Assembly (NCBI GenBank): GCA_001275005.1 | Contig: JWZX01002818.1 | Coordinates: 1 to 14,205, forward strand | Direction of reading: 5' to 3' | Source of the DNA: Chrysochromulina tobinii | Lineage: Eukaryota > Haptophyta > Prymnesiales > Chrysochromulinaceae | DNA: 14,205 nt | Shown: one piece after another, positions 8,196 to 14,205 of the stretch | Layout: every line of letters starts with the position of its first letter | Position numbering within the stretch: the stretch's first letter is position 1 | Made by a program: the position numbers and the translations under genes | The notes under the pieces: model-generated | Seen by the model: the letters and a program-made list of their open reading frames with translations, nothing else | Told to the model about the DNA's origin: nothing | The model's database searches: none

Positions 8196-8449
8196 TTTTT
8201 CTCAGACAACCCCGATCTGGTAAGTTGAGATCGAAGGCCCCGGCGCGTACGGGCGAGCTTGGGACCCTTTTTTTCTCACGCACAGGCAGGTCTTCGCACT
8301 GGGGAACAGGAAGAAGAGCGCAAAGAGGATGTAGGCCAACGAAAATTTTGCCCACGACGACGTCCTTTGTAGATGCTGAACCTTATCTCCTTGCTTTGCG
8401 TGCCGCCGACTGCCGCCTGCTTCACGCCACAGCCTGCTATAGAGCGCTA
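8196..8449. promoter_or_regulatory. Head-to-head region between one-helix and cathepsin C-like genes
   Basis: About 254 bases must hold both 5' ends. It includes an intron-like block with splice signals on both strands (8217-8285) and, on the plus strand at 8373-8450, a short frame MLNLISLLCVPPTAACF that looks like a signal peptide and ends in TAATG, overlapping the ATG used below. The role as a shared promoter is inferred from geometry. Confidence 0.4.
8220..8285 (+). other. Possible plus-strand intron upstream of the cathepsin C-like gene
   Basis: 66-base block beginning with a consensus donor GTAAGT and ending in a strong pyrimidine tract plus acceptor (ccctttttttctcacgcacag). If used it would lie in the 5' leader of the cathepsin C-like transcript. 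The same block also reads as an intron on the minus strand, so the strand is uncertain. Confidence 0.4.
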
Positions 8450-10162
8450 ATGTGGCCCACAGCTCTGCCACCCTGCACATCGTCGATGATCCGGGGAGAG
8501 TGGTACTTTCACCTCTCGGAACCCACGCCCTACTTTCCCGACTGCACGCGCATCATCGGCAGCAGTGCCACTCTCCACATCGAGCTGGCACACTCGCTCA
8601 CAGACGGCCACTTCGCCGCTCTGTTGGGAGATCAGAACGGAGGCCTCGGCGATGCCTCAGTTGGGTCGTGGACCACGACCGGCGACGAGTCGTCCATGGA
8701 GGTGATCGTTGGGAACCACGTCCTCTTCGCCACTCTCGCAGCGCCGAAGTGCAATGAGAGCTCCGTTGGCGTGTGGCGCGATGCCAACGCTGAACAGTGG
8801 GGATGCTTCCGAGGCGTTCGACGCCACGACGGCGGGCTCTTCTGCGCCGAGGGAACCGAATGCCACGGCGCCGCCTCCGTGCAGGTCGGCGTGGTCCAGA
8901 TGCACCAGATGCACCCACATGGTTCACCGGCTGCGTCGCACGAGGTGGCACACCGGGTGCGCCTGGGCTCGCACAAGCTACCGGAGTCCGTGCTCGTGCC
9001 CGCCTTACTCGACCTGCCGCCGTCCCCGCCGCCGCCCACGCTCAATGCGAGCCGCCTCGCCGCCGAGGTCAACGCGGCCAAGCTACGATGGCGTGCGTCT
9101 GCCTCCTACCCTCGCCTCGCGGCCCTTGAGAGTCTTCTCGGGCAGGGCGCGTCGGCCACGCCGCCATGGCCGCCGGCTGCCGCGACCGAGCCGCTCACCG
9201 CCCCGCGGACCGAGGGATCCTCGAACAGTCGATGGCCCTCGGCTCTCGACTGGCGCACGCATCGAGGTGGAGGGTGGCTCTCTCCCGCCGTCAATCTCTT
9301 CGACGCCCTCCCCGCGACCGCCGGCTGTGCGGCGGCGAGCCACGTGGCGGCTGTGCTCGCGTCGGTGGAGGCGCGCGTGCGGATCGGGACCAACCGCTCC
9401 CAGGACGAGCGCTTTGGCCTCTCGCTCGAGGCGGCGCTCGGCTGCTCGCCCTACGCCTTCGGGTGCGTCGCCAAGCCATCAGCGTATCTCGTGGGCAAGA
9501 TTGGCATCGAGATTGGCTTTGAGCGCCGCTCGTGTGTGCCGGCCCCGTCGGCGGCGTCAATGGTGCGCGGCGCCGAGCACGGCCGCCGCTACCTCGCCAC
9601 GCCCGCCGAGCCGACAGTGCTCGACACGGCGCTTTCGGCCGAAGCGGTCGAGGCGCCGAACGCGACACGCGTCACCTCCGCTCAAGCGATGCGCTGCACG
9701 TCGCTGCCGCGCTGCCCCTCGCCTCTGCGCCGACGCGCGCGTGCGGTGCGATGGGTGGGCGGCTACTACGGCGGCGCTACCGAGGGGGCTCTCATCACAG
9801 AGCTGCAGCACGGCCCCATTGCCGTCGGCTTGTTCCTGGAGCCCGAGTTTGCGCTCTACCATTCGGGCATCTTCCGCGCCCTCGAGCGCGACACGTGGCA
9901 GCGCAACCTTGGTCGCACCCTTCCCGCCTATGACCGCCGCCGCTGCCACTCGGGATGCAAGCCGCCCGAGTCCCTCGAGTGGCAAGCGACCAACTACGGC
10001 GCGCTCCTCGTCGGCTACGGCGTGGATGAAGCCGAGGGCGAACTGTACTGGACTGTCCAGCTGCCGTGGGGGGCGGACTGGGGCGAGGCGGGCTACGCGC
10101 GCGTGCTGCGCGGCGAGGCGGCCGTCGAGGCGGCCGCACTCGTTGTCGACCCGATGATCTGA
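8450..10162 (+). CDS. Cathepsin C (DPP1)-like papain-family protein, catalytic residues mostly lost
   Basis: Homologue of dipeptidyl peptidase 1 that probably cannot cleave peptides. The first part fits the exclusion domain: LPPCTSSMIRGEWYFHL, a WTTTGDESSMEVIVGNHVLF strand pair, and WGCFRGVR. After a Pro-rich linker (9022-9046), the papain-like part starts RWPSALDWRTHRGGGWLSP. EARVRIGTNRSQ, CSPYAFGC, YYGGATEGALITELQHGPIA, YHSGIF, LLVGYG and PWGADWGEAGY match cathepsin C in order. The oxyanion Gln of SPVRNQ is Leu (SPAVNL), the catalytic His of NHAVLLVGYG is Tyr (9995-9997), and the Asn of KNSWG is Leu (10061-10063). The region around the catalytic Cys carries insertions, and its one Cys (9326-9328) may be either the nucleophile or the preceding structural Cys. 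The frame is open back to an ATG at 8189, but that part overlaps the divergent gene and shows no homology. The true start may be a small signal-peptide exon at 8373. Confidence 0.78.
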   Translation: MWPTALPPCTSSMIRGEWYFHLSEPTPYFPDCTRIIGSSATLHIELAHSLTDGHFAALLGDQNGGLGDASVGSWTTTGDESSMEVIVGNHVLFATLAAPKCNESSVGVWRDANAEQWGCFRGVRRHDGGLFCAEGTECHGAASVQVGVVQMHQMHPHGSPAASHEVAHRVRLGSHKLPESVLVPALLDLPPSPPPPTLNASRLAAEVNAAKLRWRASASYPRLAALESLLGQGASATPPWPPAAATEPLTAPRTEGSSNSRWPSALDWRTHRGGGWLSPAVNLFDALPATAGCAAASHVAAVLASVEARVRIGTNRSQDERFGLSLEAALGCSPYAFGCVAKPSAYLVGKIGIEIGFERRSCVPAPSAASMVRGAEHGRRYLATPAEPTVLDTALSAEAVEAPNATRVTSAQAMRCTSLPRCPSPLRRRARAVRWVGGYYGGATEGALITELQHGPIAVGLFLEPEFALYHSGIFRALERDTWQRNLGRTLPAYDRRRCHSGCKPPESLEWQATNYGALLVGYGVDEAEGELYWTVQLPWGADWGEAGYARVLRGEAAVEAAALVVDPMI

Positions 10163-11062
10163 CACTAAGGCGGTGCGAGGGGAGCTGGGCTGTCATAGGC
10201 GTAGCCTCTTCGTACGGGTGTCGTTGGATGGCGTCGGGGCGCGCGGTCGAGAGGCGAGGCGCGAGGGGCGGTGCGCGGCTGGGGACCGACCGGCAAGGCA
10301 CAGGACAGGCTCTCAGCTTGCGTTGCGGCCAACGTTCTCAAGGGTGTTGGCCGGTTGCCAGCGCCCCCGAGCGGCCCGACATAGTAACCCGACAGCCGGT
10401 TCTCAGCCTCTCGACAGCCACGGCCCAGCCCACGGCGCGCTGTGAAGTGTGGAACTTCGCGTCCGGGCAAGGGCGTGTGCCAACGACGCCCAGCAACGGC
10501 GCGGAACGATCCGCTCGAAAAATCGCGGCGGTTCCGCGCTAACGCGCGGCGCCGCAAGCGCAACGGTGGCGCGTGGCGGGTCGAACAGGTGTCAAACTTA
10601 AAACTAGAATAGCACAGCAGACAGCAGCACCTTCTGCCGGCTCTTATGGAAGGAGGGTGCCCGCGGCTGCTCGGCTCGTCGGCGGACAAATGTACAAACG
10701 CCTGAACGCGGCGCGACGTGGGAGCGCGCGTGTTCGGTTACACACGGACGTAGCACACTGTACAGTACAGTACAATGCAGAGCGCGGTCCCGGTTCATCC
10801 GGCGCCTACCTCTTTCATCCAAAGCCAGACTGGGGTTCGGCCGGAGCCCACGTCGCATAGCTCGCCCGCAGCGCCCCTCTGAGGGTTAGCGGCTGCGGGG
10901 TCATGATCGCCAGGTCAGCGGTGCGCTCGCTCTCTGCTGAGATGCGTGCCCACGCCCACCGTGGCGGTGCGAGTGGACTCAGGCGGCCGAAGGGCGAGGC
11001 TCGCCGCGGAGGGCCGCGCACGCTAACGATGAAGCGCGCGCGCACCCGCCGCGGCCTTAGCA
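10163..11062. other. Convergent intergenic spacer, cathepsin C-like to PUB gene
   Basis: 900 bases with no supportable gene. Open frames here are Arg/Pro-rich, typical of GC-rich noncoding DNA. A short tacag/tacaa repeat with the palindrome actgtacagt lies around 10758-10776. Nothing else is recognised. Confidence 0.45.
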
Positions 11063-11593
11063 TCACCCACCCGAGTTGCCCGAGGCGCCGATGTCTGATG
11101 CGGTGGTGATGTCGCGGCCGCCCTTGACACCCGCGGCCTTGGCTTTCCACCCTGGCTCCTTGCGGCACGCGGCGTCGTCGGCGATACCATCGCGCATGCG
11201 CTTGCGCTCCTCGTTCTCCTTGTCCTGCTGCGCCTTGCGCTGCTCCATCACCGCAAGCTTCTCCACCTCTGCCGACTGAGCGCGTGCCGCCGCCTGCGCG
11301 GCGAGGCGATCGAGGCCCTCCTGTACGGGCGCGGTGGGCGCCTCGGCGGGTAGCGTCAAAAACTCACCGGCCTCGACGAAGCCCACACCGACCAAGATCG
11401 CGCGAACGCCCTTTGTGGCCAGCAGGGCGCCGATCTTGGCGTTCGAGGTACGCAGCTGGCGGTACTTGGCCTCCTCGGGGTTCTTGACAATGTTGTCGAG
11501 CACCTTTGCGAGCGTGGAGTGCGCAGTGTCGAACTCGCCCTGGCGCGCCTCCGACAGCATCTCGAGGCCGACGGTCAGCTTGACGGTCCCCAT
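11063..11593 (-). CDS. PUB-domain protein with coiled coil
   Basis: Intronless 176-residue protein. Residues 24-90 fit a PUB/PUG domain: AHSTLAKVLDNIVKNPEEAK, then YRQLRTSNAKIGALLATKG and AILVGVGFVEAGEFLTLP. The N-x-NP-x3-KYR-x-L and G-x4-L-x3-GF spacing is the hallmark. PUB domains of peptide:N-glycanase, HOIP and UBXN6 bind the C-terminal tail of the AAA ATPase p97/VCP (Cdc48), so an adaptor role in ubiquitin-dependent unfolding is inferred. Residues 93-135 form a highly charged heptad-like helix. The tail has EPGWKAKAAG and RDITTASDIGA. There is no UBX, UBA or glycanase domain. No signal peptide, so cytosol or nucleus. The gene is divergent from the light-harvesting gene. Confidence 0.82.
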   Translation of the reverse strand: MGTVKLTVGLEMLSEARQGEFDTAHSTLAKVLDNIVKNPEEAKYRQLRTSNAKIGALLATKGVRAILVGVGFVEAGEFLTLPAEAPTAPVQEGLDRLAAQAAARAQSAEVEKLAVMEQRKAQQDKENEERKRMRDGIADDAACRKEPGWKAKAAGVKGGRDITTASDIGASGNSGG

Positions 11594-12127
11594 GTCGCGA
11601 TCGCACGGAGTTGACAGCGACCGGCGTTCGGTTTTGCTTTTTTCCGAGCTGTCGTATCAGAAATGAATCGGGCGCTTCTGGGCGTCAGGGAAAGGGCGGT
11701 GTCATGACGGGACCGCTACAGGTTACCCGACATCCACACATCTGTTGCACCTGTAATATGCAGAAAAGACCCTTCGCCTTCTTACTAGCTTGTAGCACTA
11801 CAGTACATTGTACTTGTACGGAAACCGAACCTACCGGTACTCAAGGCACATCATTGCAAAGCGACGTGGCGAGCCGTCGAACCCTCCATAAGTTTGATTG
11901 CGTAGTCATCACGATTTGTCGCGTCCTAATTTAACTCATCAATTATTGCCTTGTCGATCTCGCGATCCATTCCGTACGCTTTGTCATGATCGGCCCAGTC
12001 CTGCGCCTTCTCAGCCGCGTGCCAGCCCAAATCCGTAGCGGCTGTCCGCTCGCGGCGGCCTGCGGACGACCTCTGAGCATTGTGCATCCCACCGTGCTCC
12101 GACAGGTCGTCGCACTTTATTTCAGCC
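11594..12127. promoter_or_regulatory. Head-to-head region between PUB and light-harvesting genes
   Basis: 534 bases containing both promoters by geometry. A 67-codon minus frame (11926-12129) occupies the half next to the light-harvesting gene. The remainder is relatively AT-rich with a tract around 11795-11820 (actacagtacattgtacttg). No TATA box or known light element is convincing. Confidence 0.4.
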
Positions 12128-12129
12128 AT
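11926..12129 (-). CDS. Small antisense ORF, doubtful
   Basis: 67-codon frame, MAEIKCDDLSEHGG to DKAIIDELN, ending in TAG at 11926-11928. It is rich in charged residues and not Arg/Pro-heavy like most spurious frames here. Its ATG overlaps that of the divergent light-harvesting gene because CATG is self-complementary, so an independent start there is awkward; it could instead be the last exon of a minus-strand transcript or chance. I recognise no family. Confidence 0.2.
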   Translation of the reverse strand: MAEIKCDDLSEHGGMHNAQRSSAGRRERTAATDLGWHAAEKAQDWADHDKAYGMDREIDKAIIDELN

Positions 12130-13211
12130 GCTCGCTATCGTCTCTAGCTCCGCTGCTTTCGCTCCCGTCGCGCCGGTGGCCCCGGTCGCGACGCGCGCCG
12201 CTGCGCCGCAGATGGGCTTCGGCAAGGCTGAGCTGATGAGTGAGCCACGACGCGCCACACCTACGGCCTGCCAGGCCCTAACCACGTGCCAAAGAGCACC
12301 GTTAATAGCCGTGCTGACGACTTGCATTGATTGGCTTGTGCATCGCGCGCAGAGCTCGCCAAGGAGCAGAACCCGGTCCTGGGCTACTACGATCCGATTG
12401 GCCTCGCTGACGTTGACCTGTGGGGTCAGGGCGAGGAGGCGTCGATCGGTGCGCGCCTGAACGCAAGCATCGAACGTGCTGCAGGACAGAGGCGCGGCGG
12501 TTGGGGAGCAGCATCTGCACGTGTGAGCGTATCTGGCGGCGGCTGCAAAGAGGAGTATCGAGGGACATGGTTCTCTGCCTTAGCCGTTCGACTCACGCTA
12601 ACATCGATCCGTTTCGACTCCCGCGTATTTCGGCAGCCTGGCTGCGCCATGCCGAGATCAAGCACGGGCGCGTTGCGATGGCGGCGTTCATTGGCTTCAT
12701 CGCGGCCGCGAACTACGAGAACATCGGCGCGCCGATGGCGGCGTCGATGTACCCGGCGCTTCCCTCGGGCCTCACGGCGCCGGAGGTGTGGGACAACATT
12801 CCTTTCCTCGCCAAGCTGCAGATCATCGGCGCCATTGGCGTCTTCGAGCACATCTCCGAGGACAAGAACTTCCTCGCTGCCGACGGCAAGGTGCACTACA
12901 TGCGCGGCGGCACGCCGGGCTACATGCCGACCTTCAAGGCCAACGTCCACCCCCTGCCTCTCAACCTGTGGGATCCCTTCGGCTTCACCAAGAACCTCAC
13001 GAAGGAGCAGAAGGCCAAGAAGCTGAACGCCGAGGTCAACAATGGCCGTCTCGCGATGATCGGCATCTTCGGCTTTGTCTCGGCCTCGTGCGTGCCGGGT
13101 TCGGTGCCTGCGCTGGACGGCATCATCCCGCACTACTCGGGTGAAATCATGGGGCCCTTCTCTCCGCCGGGCACCATGGATTCGATGTGGTCGATCGGCA
13201 AGCTTTGGTAG
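12128..13211 (+). CDS. Fucoxanthin-chlorophyll a/c binding protein, three exons
   Basis: Light-harvesting antenna protein of the thylakoid, 260 residues after joining 12128-12239, 12353-12448 and 12637-13211. Residues 1-11 (MLAIVSSSAAF) are a short signal peptide with the AAF-AP plastid motif, followed by an Ala/Pro/Val transit stretch. Residues 44-70 (NPVLGYYDPIGLADVDLWG) are the stromal lead of FCPs. Helix 1 has E76-I-K-H79-G-R81-VAM and helix 3 has E202-V-N-N-G-R207-LAM, the chlorophyll-binding LHC signatures; the middle helix is about 126-142 (LAKLQIIGAIGVFEHI). The family-typical IIPHYSGEIMGPF tail is present and extends to IGKLW. Both splice junctions restore continuous FCP homology in phase 1, with K38 and A70 spanning them. 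Length and motifs are complete, so the gene looks functional. Which FCP subfamily (Lhcf, Lhcr, Lhcx) is not decided here. Confidence 0.95.
12240..12352 (+). other. Intron 1 of the light-harvesting gene
   Basis: 113-base GT-AG intron with donor GTGAGC and acceptor gcgcgcag. It joins GAGCTGATGA to AGCTCGCCAAG, giving KAELMKLAKEQNPVLGYY without gap. gctgac near 12313 is a possible branch site. Confidence 0.85.
12449..12636 (+). other. Intron 2 of the light-harvesting gene
   Basis: 188-base GT-AG intron with donor GTGCGC and acceptor tatttcggcag. It joins GCGTCGATCG to CCTGGCTGCGC, giving EEASIAWLRHAEIKHGR as expected for FCPs. gctaac near 12597 is a good branch-site candidate. Confidence 0.88.
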
Positions 13212-13760
13212 ATTTCTCTGCTGTGCAGAGGCGCCCGGGCAGTCACTGGCTCGAGGTGAAGCCAGATCTGACAGGGACCAGGCTCACAGCGGAGAGCCGG
13301 ATAAGCATGTCTCGGAGCTGCCGATGCGGGAGTCGTAGCGTGTGGACTGCGCACACGCTTTACGTGGGGTTGTGCCCTGATGTCATGCCTGATGTGCGGC
13401 GCACAGTGGATATCGTCGGTGTGTTCACGTGTGACATGGATTGCAGCTTTCACCCCCATCAAACCGACGTTGTCATCAAGGTAATCCGAGGATAGGCGAT
13501 AGGGCGTGGTTTTGTAACACCCCTCGGGTCCGCGGCGCGCGGGTCTGCTGCTCCGCTCACATAGCGACCGGGGTCACACGGTTACCGTACACACTGTGAC
13601 CTGACCCAGTTTTGGAATATTGCCTGACCCGGGAGTCACCTAAGACCTCCTAAGTGCGGCTAAGCCGATCGTGCCCGCCGCCCCGGCCCCGCCCCCCGCC
13701 GCGCGCGCACGCCTACCCGGTGGGCAGGGCTCTTCTGAGTCCACGGCTGCGCGGCGCCCC

Positions 13761-13784
13761 CCCCGCGGGCCGCGGCCCGCGGGG
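13761..13784. repeat. 24-bp perfect palindrome
   Basis: The 24 bases from ccccgcgggccg onward equal their own reverse complement, entirely G and C. A stable cruciform or hairpin is possible. It lies in a C-rich tract, which raises the chance of coincidence slightly. Confidence 0.9.
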
Positions 13785-13896
13785 AGCGGTCGGCTCCGGG
13801 GCTGCGGCCGTTGAGTCGGCCGCTTCGATTCGGTCGTCTCGCGGTCGCACGGGTGCGTTGGTGGGTTGGGAATTTGTGATGTTCGTCGTAGTTCGT

Positions 13897-13912
13897 CTGT
13901 CCGTCCGTCCGT
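13897..13912 (+). repeat. CCGT tetranucleotide microsatellite
   Basis: About four tandem units of (C/T)CGT/TGTC type, ctgtccgtccgtccgt, followed by a degenerate copy (cgtcccgt). Confidence 0.7.
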
Positions 13913-14024
13913 CGTCCCGTGTGCCCCGGAGGGCGCCGCTAAGCCACTTGGCTTCTCTCCCGGTGCGGGCACCTGTTGAGAAGTTAGTTGCATAATAGCA
14001 TAGGGGAGTGGGTCACTCGACCGT

Positions 14025-14056
14025 GTCGGCCGGCCCCAAGAAGGGGACCGGCCGAC
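14025..14056. repeat. GC-rich hairpin with AAGAA loop
   Basis: Left arm gtcggccggcccc (14025-14037) pairs with right arm ggggaccggccgac (14043-14056) with one bulged base and a five-base loop. It could fold in RNA or single-stranded DNA. There is no U-tract after it, so it is not a bacterial-type terminator. Confidence 0.8.
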
Positions 14057-14081
14057 TGACCACACACCTGCGCCCTAGCAC

Positions 14082-14101
14082 CCCACATACAACTATGTGG
14101 G
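14082..14101. repeat. 8-bp stem hairpin
   Basis: cccacata (14082-14089), loop caac, tatgtggg (14094-14101). Perfect stem, 25 bases downstream of the GC-rich hairpin. Confidence 0.8.
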
Positions 14102-14124
14102 CATACCAGTCTGACACGGGGTGC

Positions 14125-14166
14125 GGGGGGGTTTCCTATACAAATTGGGGGGGGTTTCCTATACAA
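14125..14166 (+). repeat. Two copies of a G-run plus tttcctatacaa
   Basis: A run of 7 G then tttcctatacaa (14125-14143) is repeated as 8 G then tttcctatacaa (14147-14166). Period is about 23 bases. Confidence 0.85.
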
Positions 14167-14169
14167 TAC

Positions 14170-14205
14170 GTATCCTGATGTATCCTGCATGTATCCTGCA
14201 TGTAT
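14170..14205 (+). repeat. 11-bp tandem repeat running off the window
   Basis: Units gtatcctgat (10 bases), then gtatcctgcat twice, then gtat at the edge. It shares the core tatcct/cctata flavour of the preceding repeat, and its right limit is not visible. Confidence 0.85.

Larger units (their letters stand above)
13212..14205. other. Non-coding tail of the window
   Basis: About 1 kb after the light-harvesting stop codon. The first part is presumably 3' UTR; a TGTAA at 13514-13518 could be an algal-type poly(A) signal. From about 13650 the sequence becomes GC-rich and structured, with a palindrome, hairpins, CCGT repeats and a terminal tandem repeat (listed separately). No gene or recognisable rRNA sequence is seen. 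Confidence 0.45.

Noticed and set aside
8189-8449. N-terminal extension of the cathepsin C-like frame to the ATG at 8189
   Set aside because: It overlaps the start of the divergent one-helix gene, contains splice-like signals, and has no signal peptide or homology before LPPC.
8202-8480. Minus ORF with a membrane-like segment (FSLAYILFALFFLF) upstream of the one-helix gene
   Set aside because: It stops before the one-helix ATG, lies in the promoter region, and its single hydrophobic stretch has no supporting context.
8709-10157. 482-codon plus-strand ORF in another frame of the cathepsin C-like gene
   Set aside because: Extremely Arg/Pro/Ser-rich with no recognisable motif; the alternative frame carries clear homology.
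10165-10689. 174-codon minus ORF after the cathepsin C-like gene
   Set aside because: Arg/Pro-rich with no domain; typical of GC-rich spacer.
12426-13133. 235-codon minus ORF opposite the light-harvesting gene
   Set aside because: Arg/His-rich shadow of the FCP exons.
13650-14000. Possible rDNA spacer because of GC-rich hairpins and CCGT repeats
   Set aside because: No conserved 5.8S, 18S or 28S sequence is present, so it is left as unclassified non-coding DNA.

Overview
The window looks like nuclear DNA of a photosynthetic protist with a secondary red-lineage plastid, most likely a haptophyte. The evidence is a fucoxanthin-chlorophyll a/c light-harvesting protein, signal peptides ending in ATAF/AAF-type motifs (the usual entry tag of complex plastids), GC-rich coding sequence, and a few short spliceosomal introns with GTGAGC or GTGCGC donors. 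There are no bacterial operons, tRNAs, rRNAs, CRISPR arrays or insertion sequences that I can support. The assignment to haptophytes rather than stramenopiles is inference.

Layout, left to right. (1) 87-1523 +, plastid membrane protein of the LPA1/Rep27 (DUF3493) photosystem II assembly type with a C-terminal NTF2/SnoaL-like domain. (2) 1914-3338 +, F-box protein with an unrecognised C-terminal domain. (3) 3965-5122 -, secreted or Golgi glycosyltransferase (GT64-like) with an N-terminal ShKT-like cysteine module. (4) 5408-6700 +, plastid-type protein with two DUF3110 units. (5) 7784-8195 -, one-helix HLIP/ELIP-type protein with one short intron that restores its C-terminus. (6) 8450-10162 +, cathepsin C (dipeptidyl peptidase 1) homologue that has lost most catalytic residues. 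(7) 11063-11593 -, small PUB-domain protein with a coiled coil. (8) 12128-13211 +, three-exon fucoxanthin-chlorophyll a/c protein gene. The last kilobase is non-coding and holds a 24-bp perfect palindrome, two hairpins and the start of a tandem-repeat tract that runs off the end.

Four of the eight genes (1, 4, 5, 8) have or probably have plastid roles in light harvesting, photoprotection or photosystem assembly. From gene 2 onward every neighbour pair is convergent or divergent, giving three compact head-to-head intergenic regions (5123-5407, 8196-8449, 11594-12127) that could act as bidirectional promoters. The remaining genes suggest protein turnover (F-box, PUB) and secretory-pathway functions (glycosyltransferase, cathepsin C-like).

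The most interesting items are the inactive-looking cathepsin C homologue, the ShKT-glycosyltransferase fusion, the LPA1-NTF2 fusion without TPRs, the tandem DUF3110 protein, and an intron-like block (8217-8285) that has good splice signals on both strands.
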